A stretch of 26,947 nucleotides of DNA from Aestuarierythrobacter sp037968495 (GTDB lineage: Bacteria > Pseudomonadota > Alphaproteobacteria > Sphingomonadales > Sphingomonadaceae). Both the position numbers and the translations under genes were made by a program. The stretch lies in assembly GCA_037968495.1 (NCBI GenBank), contig JBBKVP010000025.1, positions 1 through 26,947 of the forward strand, in the 5' to 3' direction. The notes beneath the pieces are model-generated. The model was not told the origin of the DNA and did not search any database. It saw nothing but the letters and a program-made list of their open reading frames with translations. Shown piece by piece: positions 14,543-22,744 of this stretch (position 1 is its first letter; every line of letters begins with the position of its first letter).

Positions 14543-15655
14543 ATGGCCGCGCATTTCGACATTGCAATTATCGGCGCAGGGATCGCCGGATCAAGCCTCG
14601 CTGCTGAGATCGCAGGGGTGCGCTCTGTCGTTATGCTCGAAGCTGAAAGTGCACCTGGATATCACGCAACGGGCCGTTCGGCTGCGTTCTGGGAGGAATG
14701 TTACGGCGGGCCGGACATCGTGCCGCTCACGCTTGCGTCGGGGGCCTTTCTTAAGGACGGCGGATTTCTGACCCCGCGCGGGGCCCTATATATAGGGCGA
14801 GGCGAAGATGCGCCTGCGCTTGACGAATTTATGGAGCGGTTTGCGGCTACCGAGGTGCATATTGAGCGAATCGGCAGGAAACGCCTTTCAACCATGCTGC
14901 CGGGGCTGAAGCCTGCTTGGACTGGCGCGGTATGGGAGCCTGCTTGTGCCGATATCGATGTGGCCGGGCTCCATGCTCGTTATCTCGCAAACGCAAAGCA
15001 GCACGGCGCAGTGCTCAAGACAAACGCTCGCCTAATCGGTGCGATTCGGAATACGGAAAGCTGGGCGTTGGAGCTAGCCGACGGCACCGCTTTATCAGCA
15101 GAAGTTCTGGTGAATGCTGCGGGTGCGTGGGCAGACGAGGTTGCGACAATGGCTGGTGCAAAGCCGGTCGGCATCACGCCGCTCAGGCGAACAGTAGCGC
15201 AATTGCGAACTGATCCTGTGCCTCAGCCAGATCAGCCGCTGGTGCTCGATATATCCGAGCGATTTTATTTTAAGCCCGAAACCGGCCGAGTTTGGCTGTC
15301 GCCGCATGACGAGGAACCATCTCCGCCTTGTGATGCCGCGCCGGAAGAACTCGCCGTGGCCAAAGCAATTGATCATTTTGAACAGGTCATGGATTGGAAG
15401 GTGAAAGCGGTTGAACGCAAATGGGCGGGACTACGCAGTTTCGCGCCCGACCGCCTACCGGTCTACGGATTTGATCCAAATGTCAGCGGCTTATTTTGGT
15501 TTGCGGGGCAGGGCGGGTTTGGAATCCAGACTTCGCCAGCGGCGGCAGCATTGGCTGCGCATCTGCTTCAAGGTGCCGGTTCAAATGGAATTGCGGCAGA
15601 TGCGCGGACGCGCGGTATTGATGTTGCAATCTACACACCTGCAAGGTTTGCCTAG
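14543..15655 (+). CDS. FAD-dependent oxidoreductase (DAO family)
   Basis: This 370-residue protein is of the D-amino-acid oxidase/glycine oxidase type. The FAD-binding Rossmann motif is FDIAIIGAGIAGSSLAAEIA (GxGxxG at residues 11-16), followed by the beta-2 acidic end VVMLEAE. VNAAGAWADEVATMAG lies near residue 190, and the C-terminal FAD-contacting segment is GLFWFAGQGGFGIQTSPAAA. GYHATGRSAAFWEE near residue 42 is a subgroup signature. Such enzymes oxidise amines, amino acids or hydroxy acids, and the substrate cannot be told here. It starts 3 bp after the hydrolase stop with little ribosome site of its own, which suggests coupled translation. Confidence 0.9.
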   Translation: MAAHFDIAIIGAGIAGSSLAAEIAGVRSVVMLEAESAPGYHATGRSAAFWEECYGGPDIVPLTLASGAFLKDGGFLTPRGALYIGRGEDAPALDEFMERFAATEVHIERIGRKRLSTMLPGLKPAWTGAVWEPACADIDVAGLHARYLANAKQHGAVLKTNARLIGAIRNTESWALELADGTALSAEVLVNAAGAWADEVATMAGAKPVGITPLRRTVAQLRTDPVPQPDQPLVLDISERFYFKPETGRVWLSPHDEEPSPPCDAAPEELAVAKAIDHFEQVMDWKVKAVERKWAGLRSFAPDRLPVYGFDPNVSGLFWFAGQGGFGIQTSPAAAALAAHLLQGAGSNGIAADARTRGIDVAIYTPARFA

Positions 15656-15714
15656 TCAGCAGGCGATTTTTTGTTACCTTGGTGCAAATATTTAACGCGA
15701 GAGGAGAAACGCGA

Positions 15715-15891
15715 ATGGCTCACCACTTTAAGATCAAGAAGAACAAGGCCGGCGAATTCGTCGCCTATTTCTACTACAATTCAGAAGCGATTTTCTGGAC
15801 CGAAGGATATTCCAGCAAAGCCAGCGCGAAGAACGCTATCGAATCCGTCAAGAAAAACGGCCCGGGTGCGCCGACCGAAGACGAGAGCTAA
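15715..15891 (+). CDS. DUF1508 (YegP-like) small protein
   Basis: This 58-residue protein is made of one DUF1508 unit. The typical pattern is HHFKIKKNKAGEFVAYFYYN, then SEAIFWTEGYSSKASAKNAI and ESVKKN. E. coli YegP has two such repeats; this has one, as do many alphaproteobacterial members. Its function is unknown, and the family is small, cytoplasmic and beta-rich. AGAGGAGAAACGCGA gives a good ribosome site before the ATG at 15715. It is preceded by a short AT-rich stretch (15663-15694) that may hold its own promoter. Confidence 0.88.
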   Translation: MAHHFKIKKNKAGEFVAYFYYNSEAIFWTEGYSSKASAKNAIESVKKNGPGAPTEDES

Positions 15892-15922
15892 TTCCCGATT
15901 ACTAACCGAGTGATCGAGGGCA

Positions 15923-16378
15923 TTAGTCGGCGTCTTCGATTGCTCGGGCTGCTTCGTCGGCTGCCTGAGTTGCAAGCTGGTCGACCCGCTCGTTTTCGGG
16001 ATGGCCATTGTGGCCCTTGACCCAATGCCAGTGTATTTCGTGCCGTCCTGCCGCAGCAATCAATTCATGCCACAGATCGGTGTTGCGGACCGGCTTCTTT
16101 GCTGCGGTTTTCCAACCGCGTGCCTGCCAGCCCTCGATCCAGCGTGTCATTCCATCCAGCACATATTTGCTGTCGGAATAGACATCTACAATGCAAGGCT
16201 CGATCAGCGCTTCCAGCGCGCGGACGATGGCCAACATCTCCATACGATTGTTGGTGGTGTCCGGATCGCCGCCCGACATCTCTTTTTCGTGTTTGCCCAT
16301 GCGCAGCAGTGCGCCCCAGCCGCCAGGGCCGGGATTTCCCTTACAGGAACCGTCAGTGTAAATTTCAACGTGTTTCAT
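15923..16378 (-). CDS. rnhA: Ribonuclease HI
   Basis: This 151-residue RNase H type 1 cuts the RNA strand of RNA-DNA hybrids and helps remove replication primers and R-loops. The complete metal-binding catalytic set is present: Asp9 (YTDGSCKGNPGPGG), Glu47 (NNRMEMLA), Asp69 (VYSDSKYV) and Asp133 (NERVDQLA), with the loop His123 in VKGHNGH. The basic handle WIEGWQARGWKTAAKKPV is also present. It begins 2 bp after thrB, so translation is probably coupled. It is convergent with the DUF1508 gene. Confidence 0.97.
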   Translation of the reverse strand: MKHVEIYTDGSCKGNPGPGGWGALLRMGKHEKEMSGGDPDTTNNRMEMLAIVRALEALIEPCIVDVYSDSKYVLDGMTRWIEGWQARGWKTAAKKPVRNTDLWHELIAAAGRHEIHWHWVKGHNGHPENERVDQLATQAADEAARAIEDAD

Positions 16379-16380
16379 AT

Positions 16381-17337
16381 CTATTGGAAAGCTCTACTGC
16401 CCATATCTCTATATTGTGACAAGCGTTTCACAAATTCTATAGGATTTTTGCGACAAACCAATGCATCGTCTTGCATTTCCAGCCAATCTGCTGCTCGCGA
16501 CGAGATAAAGCGCAAGCATGCACCTTGCGCCAAGACTGGCAACGCTGTCCGCTCAGCCGATTCGAGCGGCCTGAGTGTTTCGTACCCAGCGATCAGCGCC
16601 CGAGAGATTTTAGGGCGCAGCTGCGATCCGTCATTTGTGAAGCACCAAGCCGCATGGGTGACTGCCAGATCATAGGCCGCTGCGCCGGTGCAGGCGAAGT
16701 AGAAATCGATCATTCCGGTCACTTGCCCATCCAGCATCAGGACATTGTCGGGAAACAGATCCGAGTGGATTATTGTTTCAGGTAACCCTTTAGGCCAGTT
16801 GTTCGCGACTTCGCGCGCCGCAATTGCTGTGGCTGGCAGAGCTGGATCAATACTGGCAAGCGCATCGGCGCCGCAATTCTCTAATACGTCAGCCCAAGAA
16901 CCGGGGCCGAGCGTGTTTGCACGTTGGAACGGGAAGTCCTGCGCTGCGAGATGCATTTCCGCTAGCGCAGCCCCTACTGAACAGGCTTGCCCCACCGTCG
17001 GTTGATCGGGCGAAACGCCGGGCAGGAATTCGATCAAGGCAACAGCTTTGTCGCCCATCATACGAAATGCTGCGCCCTCGCGGTCATGGATCGTACGCGG
17101 CACCGGGCAATGCGCTGCAGCCAAATGGTCCAGCAGGCCGAGGAAATATGGTAGATCGCTAGTCTCGATCCTGCGCTCGTACATGGTGAGAATATAACGC
17201 GCTTTTGATGTCTCGATCAGCCAGTTGCTGTTCGATACACCTTCAGCAATGCCCTTCACCGATTTTAAAGTTCCGAGGTCATAGTGCGCGATTAGGGCTG
17301 CGAGATCCTCGGCGCCAAGATGGGTGTAAACCGCCAC
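16381..17337 (-). CDS. thrB: Homoserine kinase (ThrB, APH-fold type)
   Basis: This 318-residue kinase phosphorylates L-homoserine in threonine synthesis. It belongs to the aminoglycoside-phosphotransferase-like type of homoserine kinase found in alphaproteobacteria and pseudomonads, not the GHMP type of E. coli. The catalytic loop is IIHSDLFPDNVL (His191, Asp193, Asn198) and the metal-binding aspartate is Asp211 in MIDFYFA. The N-terminus MAVYTHLGAEDLAALIAHYD followed by GIAEGVSNSNW is typical. The start codon is GTG at 17337, supported by the family N-terminus. It lies 10 bp after ispH and 2 bp before rnhA. The ispH-thrB-rnhA order is common in sphingomonads as far as I recall. Confidence 0.95.
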   Translation of the reverse strand: MAVYTHLGAEDLAALIAHYDLGTLKSVKGIAEGVSNSNWLIETSKARYILTMYERRIETSDLPYFLGLLDHLAAAHCPVPRTIHDREGAAFRMMGDKAVALIEFLPGVSPDQPTVGQACSVGAALAEMHLAAQDFPFQRANTLGPGSWADVLENCGADALASIDPALPATAIAAREVANNWPKGLPETIIHSDLFPDNVLMLDGQVTGMIDFYFACTGAAAYDLAVTHAAWCFTNDGSQLRPKISRALIAGYETLRPLESAERTALPVLAQGACLRFISSRAADWLEMQDDALVCRKNPIEFVKRLSQYRDMGSRAFQ

Positions 17338-17347
17338 TGCGCGTTAC

Positions 17348-18322
17348 TTAGTCGGTTAGCTGGCGCGGCAGCTTGAAGACCATCTTTTCTTCCGTGGTCG
17401 TCACAGTGCGCTCATGAACGGTGCGGAGTAGGGCAATCCGGTCGACGACTTCCCGCACGAGGGTTTCAGGAGCCGAAGCACCGGCGGTAAGGCCGAGTGT
17501 GCCCACACCTTGGAGCCATTCGGGATCAATATCGCTCCCTCGCTGGATGAGTTTGGCTGTGGTGCCGCAGCGTTCGGACACCTCGACGAGCCGCACCGAA
17601 TTGGAGGAGTTGGTCGCTCCAATCACGAGAACCAGATCGCAGCTCGGCGCGATTTCCTTGACTGACGCTTGGCGGTTCGACGTCGCATAACAAATGTCTT
17701 CTGCTTTAGGTCCGACGATCTGCGGATAGCGGACCTTCAATGCCTCGACTATCCGGCCAGTGTCATCAACCGAAAGCGTAGTCTGGGTAAGAAATGCCAG
17801 CTCGTCATCCTGAGTGAATGCCAGCGCTGCGACGTCTTCTTCGGTTTCAACCAGAGTCATCTGACCCTCGGGAACCTGCCCGAAGGTGCCAATGACTTCT
17901 GGATGCCCCTTGTGCCCGATAAAAATGATGTGCCGCTTCGCTTCAAGCTGGCGTTCGGCCTGGCGATGGACCTTGCTTACCAGCGGGCAAGTCGCATCGA
18001 GATAATCAAGGCCCCGGCGCTCTGCTTCTGCAGGGACAGCTTTGGGAACGCCGTGGGCGCTGAAGACGACCGGTGCGCCATCGGGAACTTGATCCAGTTC
18101 CTCGACGAAAATTGCGCCTTTGTCTTTGAGACCGTCGACGACATATTTGTTGTGAACGATTTCATGTCGGACATAAACCGGCGCACCGTACCGCTCGAGC
18201 GAGCGTTCAACGATCTCGATGGCCCGGTCGACACCGGCACAGAAACCGCGCGGCGCAGCAATCAACAGAGTAATTGCGGGGCGGGTCGCGCTGGTTGGGC
18301 TATCGTGCAATGGAGCGTTCAT
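17348..18322 (-). CDS. ispH: 4-hydroxy-3-methylbut-2-enyl diphosphate reductase
   Basis: This 324-residue enzyme performs the last step of the non-mevalonate isoprenoid pathway, making IPP and DMAPP from HMBPP. The three cysteines that hold its iron-sulfur cluster are present: Cys28 (APRGFCAGVDRA), Cys112 (LDATCPLVSKVHRQ) and Cys211 (EDICYATSNRQ). Other signatures are VYVRHEIVHNKYVV, FSAHGV and GATNSSNSVRL. The ATG at 18322 gives the usual length with a short extra N-terminus. It is the first gene of the ispH-thrB-rnhA run and is divergent from the lipoprotein gene. Confidence 0.97.
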   Translation of the reverse strand: MNAPLHDSPTSATRPAITLLIAAPRGFCAGVDRAIEIVERSLERYGAPVYVRHEIVHNKYVVDGLKDKGAIFVEELDQVPDGAPVVFSAHGVPKAVPAEAERRGLDYLDATCPLVSKVHRQAERQLEAKRHIIFIGHKGHPEVIGTFGQVPEGQMTLVETEEDVAALAFTQDDELAFLTQTTLSVDDTGRIVEALKVRYPQIVGPKAEDICYATSNRQASVKEIAPSCDLVLVIGATNSSNSVRLVEVSERCGTTAKLIQRGSDIDPEWLQGVGTLGLTAGASAPETLVREVVDRIALLRTVHERTVTTTEEKMVFKLPRQLTD

Positions 18323-18337
18323 ATCTCAGCCCCTAGC

Positions 18338-18370
18338 GCTTTGCATCGCGCCAAGCTAGAGGCGCAAAGC
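18338..18370. promoter_or_regulatory. Inverted repeat between ispH and the lipoprotein gene
   Basis: GCTTTGC (18338-18344) and GCAAAGC (18364-18370) form a 7-bp inverted repeat in the 98-bp divergent intergenic region. A similar GGCGCTTTGC occurs at 19081-19090 after the lipoprotein gene. It may be a regulator site shared by the divergent promoters, but the evidence is only the symmetry. Confidence 0.3.
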
Positions 18371-18420
18371 TGATTGAATGCGTTGTTTGAAGGCTCCGGC
18401 TAGACTTGAGGACCGACCCA

Positions 18421-19068
18421 ATGAATGCTCCCCTCCGTATCCTTTCCACCGTGGCCATGGTCACGGTATTGGCCGCTTGTTCGAAGAGCGGCGATCTGGT
18501 GGTGAGCGACGGTGTGGGCATTACCGCGATCCGTTCTGTCTGCCCGCCGGTTGGTGTGCCCGACTATACTGGCGACATCACGACATTCCGCGGCGGTGCA
18601 ACGACGTCAGAGGCGCTTGACGTAACGGCCACCATTACCAATGTCCGCAGCACCTGCGACGACACGGGTGAAAAGGTTTATACCGGAGCTGAATTCGACG
18701 TGCTGGCCCGCCGCACCGATACGCGCGGCGCTCGCCGGGTTGAACTGCCCTATTTCGCAACAGTCCTTCGCGGCAATTCGGCCGTGGTCAGTAAGCGTGT
18801 TGGCACCGTCGTTATCGATTTCGCCGATGGGCAAGAACGCGCACAGGGAAGCGGCAAGGCTGGCGCATTTGTTGACCGGGCCGCAGCAACCTTGCCCGAG
18901 GACATCCGCCGCGAGATCACCCGTAAGCGTAAGGCCGGTGATGATGATGCCGCTCTTGATCCGCTGGCGAAGCCCGAAGTTCGGGCGGCATTGGCACGCG
19001 CAAACTTTGAACTGCTTGTGGGCTTCCAGCTCAATCAGGAACAGTTCGCTTATAACGTTACTCGCTAA
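18421..19068 (+). CDS. Uncharacterised lipoprotein
   Basis: This 215-residue predicted lipoprotein starts with a signal sequence ending in VLAAC, so Cys20 would be lipidated. Two further cysteines, in SVCPPVGVPDYTGD (about 41) and RSTCDDTGE (about 78), could form a disulfide. The middle is beta-rich (VELPYFATVLRGNSAVVSKR), and the C-terminal third is helical and basic (TLPEDIRREITRKRKAGDDD). The end, FELLVGFQLNQEQFAYN, is well formed. I know no function; from memory similar proteins occur across Sphingomonadales. The ATG at 18421 has GAGG about 9 nt upstream. It stands between divergent ispH and downstream argS. Confidence 0.85.
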   Translation: MNAPLRILSTVAMVTVLAACSKSGDLVVSDGVGITAIRSVCPPVGVPDYTGDITTFRGGATTSEALDVTATITNVRSTCDDTGEKVYTGAEFDVLARRTDTRGARRVELPYFATVLRGNSAVVSKRVGTVVIDFADGQERAQGSGKAGAFVDRAAATLPEDIRREITRKRKAGDDDAALDPLAKPEVRAALARANFELLVGFQLNQEQFAYNVTR

Positions 19069-19089
19069 ATCAAACATGGCGGCGCTTTG

Positions 19090-19111
19090 CTAGCGGTGTG
19101 AAAACCGCTAG
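19090..19111 (+). promoter_or_regulatory. Hairpin directly upstream of argS
   Basis: CTAGCGGT (19090-19097) and ACCGCTAG (19104-19111) form a perfect 8-bp stem with loop GTGAAA, ending 9 nt before the argS ATG. The argS start has no clear Shine-Dalgarno; the only purine-rich candidate, TAGG at 19109-19112, is within or next to the stem. It could limit argS translation or be a lipoprotein terminator without a T-run. Confidence 0.45.
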
Positions 19112-19120
19112 GCGCGGCTC

Positions 19121-20869
19121 ATGTCTGACAACCTACCGATCCACGCTGCATTTGCGGCTCATGTTAACGACGCGCTAGACCGGCTCGAAGCTGAGGGAAC
19201 GCTGCCTGCCGATTCGCCGCGCAAGAACGTGGCAGTCGAACCGCCGCGCGATCCGTCGCATGGCGATTTGTCGACAAATGCGGCGATGGTGCTGGCGAAA
19301 CCTGCCAAAACCAACCCGCGTGCCTTGGCTGAAGCATTGGTTGCGGAGCTTTTAAAAGTCCCGACCATCGAAAGCGCTGAAATTGCCGGACCCGGTTTCA
19401 TAAATCTGCGAATTGCCGATTCCGCTTGGCGCAACGAAATCCGCATTATCGCACAGCAAGGCAATGATTATGGCAAAAGCGACATGGGCGGCGGTCAGGT
19501 GGTGAATGTCGAATATGTCTCCACCAACCCAACCGGGCCGATGCATATGGGCCATTGCCGGGGCGCTGTTGTTGGCGATGCGCTTGCGAGCCTTCTGGAA
19601 TTTGCCGGACATAAGGTCGTACGCGAATACTATGTCAACGATGCTGGTGGTCAGGTGGATGTTCTCGCCCGTTCTGTGCATCTTAGGTACCTTCAGGCTC
19701 TGGGCCGCGATATTGGTGAAATCCCCGAGGGGCTCTATCCCGGCGACTATCTGATCCCTGTCGGCGAAGCACTGTCGAGCGAGTTGGGTGACCGCTTTGC
19801 GGACGAGCCGGAGGCTGAATGGCTGCCGATCTTCCGCGCGCATTCAGTCGATGCGATGATGGAGGTGATCAAGGCGGATTTGGCCTTGCTGGGCGTCCAT
19901 CACGACCTTTTCTCCTCCGAAGCGGCGCTGCAAGCCGCCGGTAAACCGGAAGCGGCCGAGGCATGGCTGCGGCAGCATGATCTTGTTTATGACGGCGTGC
20001 TTGAGGCCCCCAAAGGCAAAGCTCCTTCCGAGGATTGGGAGCCGGTAGAATTACCGCTATTCCGCTCGACCAAGTTCGGTGATGATCAGGATCGACCGAT
20101 CAAGAAGAGCGACGGCAAATGGACCTATTTCGGGGCAGATCTCGCCTATCATATGCAAAAGGCCGAGAAGGCTGATGCGCTGATCGACATTTGGGGTGCG
20201 GATCATGCTGGCACTGTAAAGCGGATTAAAGCAGCCGTTGCTGCACTAGCCGAAGGTGAGAATAAGACGATCCCGTTCGACGTGAAACTGGTCCAGATGG
20301 TCCAGTTGATGCGCGACGGGGAACCGCTGAAAATGTCGAAGCGATCGGGTAATTTCGTTACTTTGGCTGAAATGGTCGATGAGGTTGGCAAAGATGTCGT
20401 TCGCTTCACAATGCTGACCCGTAAGCCCGAGGCGCAAATGGAATTCGACTTCGCCAAGGTGGTGGAGGCGTCGAAGGATAACCCCGTCTTTTACGTCCAA
20501 TACGCCCATGCGCGCGTTTTTTCGACGATGCGTAAAGCTGCTGAGGAGGGCTTAAAGCCAGACGTAGCCGGTATAGACCTACTCGGCAGCGCCGAAATGA
20601 CGATGGTGCAGCAGGCTGCGCAATTCCCGCGCATCGTGGAGGCGGCAGCGCTGGCCCGCGAACCCCACCGCATCGCGTTTTTCCTCTATGAGCTTGCTGG
20701 AGCGTTTCATTCGTACTGGAACGCTGGAAACGATGACCCGCAAAAGCGGTTCATTGTGGCCCAGAATGATGCACTAACTGGCGGTAGGCTTTTCTTGGCG
20801 GCTCAAATCGGGCAGGTCATCCGCAATGGGCTCGCTCTTTTGGGCGTAGAGGCGGTTGAGGAATTGTAA
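19121..20869 (+). CDS. argS: Arginine--tRNA ligase
   Basis: This 582-residue class I aminoacyl-tRNA synthetase charges tRNA-Arg. The N-terminal arginyl-specific domain contains GDLSTNAAMVLAKPAKTNPR. The HIGH-type motif is STNPTGPMHMGHCRGAVVGD (HMGH at 142-145). FGADLAYHMQKAEKADALID then IWGADHAGTVKR marks the catalytic core, and KMSKRSGNF at 404-412 is the KMSKS loop, here with a true Lys-Met-Ser-Lys. The DALR anticodon-binding domain ends the protein (LAGAFHSYWNAGNDDPQKRF, LALLGVEAVEEL). Length is normal. It opens a run in which all later genes are packed to tatC, and a hairpin sits immediately before the start. Confidence 0.97.
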   Translation: MSDNLPIHAAFAAHVNDALDRLEAEGTLPADSPRKNVAVEPPRDPSHGDLSTNAAMVLAKPAKTNPRALAEALVAELLKVPTIESAEIAGPGFINLRIADSAWRNEIRIIAQQGNDYGKSDMGGGQVVNVEYVSTNPTGPMHMGHCRGAVVGDALASLLEFAGHKVVREYYVNDAGGQVDVLARSVHLRYLQALGRDIGEIPEGLYPGDYLIPVGEALSSELGDRFADEPEAEWLPIFRAHSVDAMMEVIKADLALLGVHHDLFSSEAALQAAGKPEAAEAWLRQHDLVYDGVLEAPKGKAPSEDWEPVELPLFRSTKFGDDQDRPIKKSDGKWTYFGADLAYHMQKAEKADALIDIWGADHAGTVKRIKAAVAALAEGENKTIPFDVKLVQMVQLMRDGEPLKMSKRSGNFVTLAEMVDEVGKDVVRFTMLTRKPEAQMEFDFAKVVEASKDNPVFYVQYAHARVFSTMRKAAEEGLKPDVAGIDLLGSAEMTMVQQAAQFPRIVEAAALAREPHRIAFFLYELAGAFHSYWNAGNDDPQKRFIVAQNDALTGGRLFLAAQIGQVIRNGLALLGVEAVEEL

Positions 20870-20872
20870 GTG

Positions 20873-21658
20873 ATGATGACGAATGATCCGCGCGATATCG
20901 ACGATAACGGCAATCCGGTTGATGCGGATGGAGACGAAACGGTCGAAGAATTTGAAACCGGCGAGACAGTCGATGCGGATGAATTAAACCTCGATGAAGA
21001 CGATGAAAGTCTGCCTTGGCTGGAATCATCCGACTATGATGATGAGGATGAAGGCGTCGGTGCAGGCCGGATGATCGGCTTCCTTTTGCTTGGTCTACTG
21101 GCGCTTGCGCTGCTGATCTGGGCGATCTGGTGGGCCAGCAATCGCGGCCCCGATTCGGACATGGTTGCCGATGGCAGCACAATCGAGGCGCCCGAAGGCG
21201 ACTATAAAGAGAAGCCCGAGAATCCTGGCGGCAAGCAATTTGAAGGCACTGGCGACAGCAGCTTCAAAGTGGGCGAAGGTCAGGGTAGCGAAGGTACGCT
21301 GGCTGACAAAAGCGCTCCAAAGCCGAGTGCCGATGCGGCAACGACTGCCAATTCCGGCACGCGCGGCGGAGCGACGAAAACCGGCACCAATGCGGGCGCG
21401 GCTTCCACCGCATCCAGCGGCGGCTATGTAGTTCAGGTCGCAGCACTCGCCAGCAAGGAAGCGGCACAGCGCGGCTGGAATGACATTCGCGGACGGACTG
21501 ACGCACTGAAGGGCGCCAACTACCAGATCGTCGAAGGTCAGGCCGACATCGGCAAGGTCTACCGCGTTCAGGTCACTGCGGGCAGCAAGGCCGCAGCGGA
21601 CAAGATCTGTGCAGGCATGAAGGCTGATGGTCTTCCCTGCACCGTGAAGAAGAACTGA
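20873..21658 (+). CDS. SPOR-domain inner-membrane protein
   Basis: This 261-residue bitopic protein has a very acidic cytoplasmic N-terminus (residues 1-64, full of Asp and Glu). One membrane span follows at about 66-88 (IGFLLLGLLALALLIWAIWW), then a low-complexity periplasmic linker rich in Gly, Ala, Thr and Lys. A C-terminal SPOR domain occupies 183-261 (GGYVVQVAALASKEAAQRGW, VYRVQVTAGSKAAADKICAG). SPOR domains bind denuded peptidoglycan at division sites, so a role in septation is likely. ATG at 20873 is 3 nt after the argS stop; an in-frame GTG at 20870 and ATG at 20876 are alternatives. Its position before nagZ agrees with a cell-wall role. Confidence 0.9.
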   Translation: MMTNDPRDIDDNGNPVDADGDETVEEFETGETVDADELNLDEDDESLPWLESSDYDDEDEGVGAGRMIGFLLLGLLALALLIWAIWWASNRGPDSDMVADGSTIEAPEGDYKEKPENPGGKQFEGTGDSSFKVGEGQGSEGTLADKSAPKPSADAATTANSGTRGGATKTGTNAGAASTASSGGYVVQVAALASKEAAQRGWNDIRGRTDALKGANYQIVEGQADIGKVYRVQVTAGSKAAADKICAGMKADGLPCTVKKN

Positions 21659-21682
21659 TTTTTGCACATTTAGGGGGACGTC

Positions 21683-22744
21683 GTGGCTTGCGGCGCCTCC
21701 CTATTCCTGCGATTTACGCAGGGTATGACACCAGCCATTTTCGGGATCGTCGGTCCGGCACTAACCTCCGAGGAGCGTGACTTCTTTCGTGAGGTCGATC
21801 CGGCGGGCTACATCCTGTTTGCCCGTAATTGCGAAACCAAGGATCAGCTGCGCGGATTGACTGATGCGCTGCGGGATATCCAAGGGCGCGACAGGCTGCT
21901 TATCTCCATCGATCAAGAGGGCGGCCGGGTTGCGCGGATGCGCCCGCCTGTGTGGACATCCTATCCAGCGGGGCAAGTCTTCGACGATCTGTATCAAATC
22001 GCTCCCGCATCAGCGATTGAGGCCGCGCGGGTTAGCGCGCAGGCAATGGGAATGGAGCTGGCCGAGTCCGGTATCACTGTCGATTACCATGCGCCGCTCG
22101 ACGTGCGCCGCCCCGAAACGGACGACGCAATTGGCGACCGCGCATTGGGTAGCAATCCTATGCAAGTGGCGGCTATCGGGCGCGCCGTACTTGATGGGCT
22201 CTCACGCGCTGGCGTGGTTGGCTGCTTGAAGCATATGCCCGGCCACGGGCGGGCAATGGCGGATAGCCACAAGGAAATGCCGCATGTCGAGGCAAGCGCG
22301 GAAGAGCTTGAAGCAGACATCGAACCGTTCCGCACATTGTCGGACGCTTCCATCGGGATGAGTGCACACATTCGTTTCACTGCCTGGGATAAGGAAAACC
22401 CCGCCACGCATTCGCCTTTCATTATTGAAGAGATCATCCGCAAGCAGATCGGGTTCGATGGCCTGTTGCTGACAGATGATATCGATATGCAAGCGCTGAC
22501 CGGTACAGTGCCCGAACGCGCCGAGCGGTCCATTGCGGCGGGCTGTGATATCGTGCTCAATTGCTGGGCGAAGATGGATGATATGACCGGCATTGTAGAG
22601 CGATGCCCGGATATTTCGCCGCGCGCGAAGGAGCGGCTGGATGCGGCCTTGGGGTCGGTTGACTTGGCTCCGGCGCAGGCTGACTTTGGCGAGCTGATTG
22701 CCAAGCGCGATGCGCTGATCGTGGCAGCAGGCGTCAACGCATGA
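21683..22744 (+). CDS. nagZ: Beta-N-acetylhexosaminidase NagZ (GH3)
   Basis: This 353-residue glycoside hydrolase of family 3 removes GlcNAc from anhydromuropeptides in peptidoglycan recycling. Visible signatures are ISIDQEGGRVARMRPPVW, the KHMPGHGRAMADSHKEMPHV loop (about 183-202) with the His used in catalysis, and LLLTDDIDMQAL with the predicted nucleophile Asp265. The start is a choice. GTG at 21683 has AGGGGG 5 nt upstream, but family members usually begin near MTPAIFGIVGP, which would be ATG at 21725 with a poorer site. I took the GTG. It overlaps scpA by 4 bp (ATGA). Confidence 0.94.
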   Translation: MACGASLFLRFTQGMTPAIFGIVGPALTSEERDFFREVDPAGYILFARNCETKDQLRGLTDALRDIQGRDRLLISIDQEGGRVARMRPPVWTSYPAGQVFDDLYQIAPASAIEAARVSAQAMGMELAESGITVDYHAPLDVRRPETDDAIGDRALGSNPMQVAAIGRAVLDGLSRAGVVGCLKHMPGHGRAMADSHKEMPHVEASAEELEADIEPFRTLSDASIGMSAHIRFTAWDKENPATHSPFIIEEIIRKQIGFDGLLLTDDIDMQALTGTVPERAERSIAAGCDIVLNCWAKMDDMTGIVERCPDISPRAKERLDAALGSVDLAPAQADFGELIAKRDALIVAAGVNA

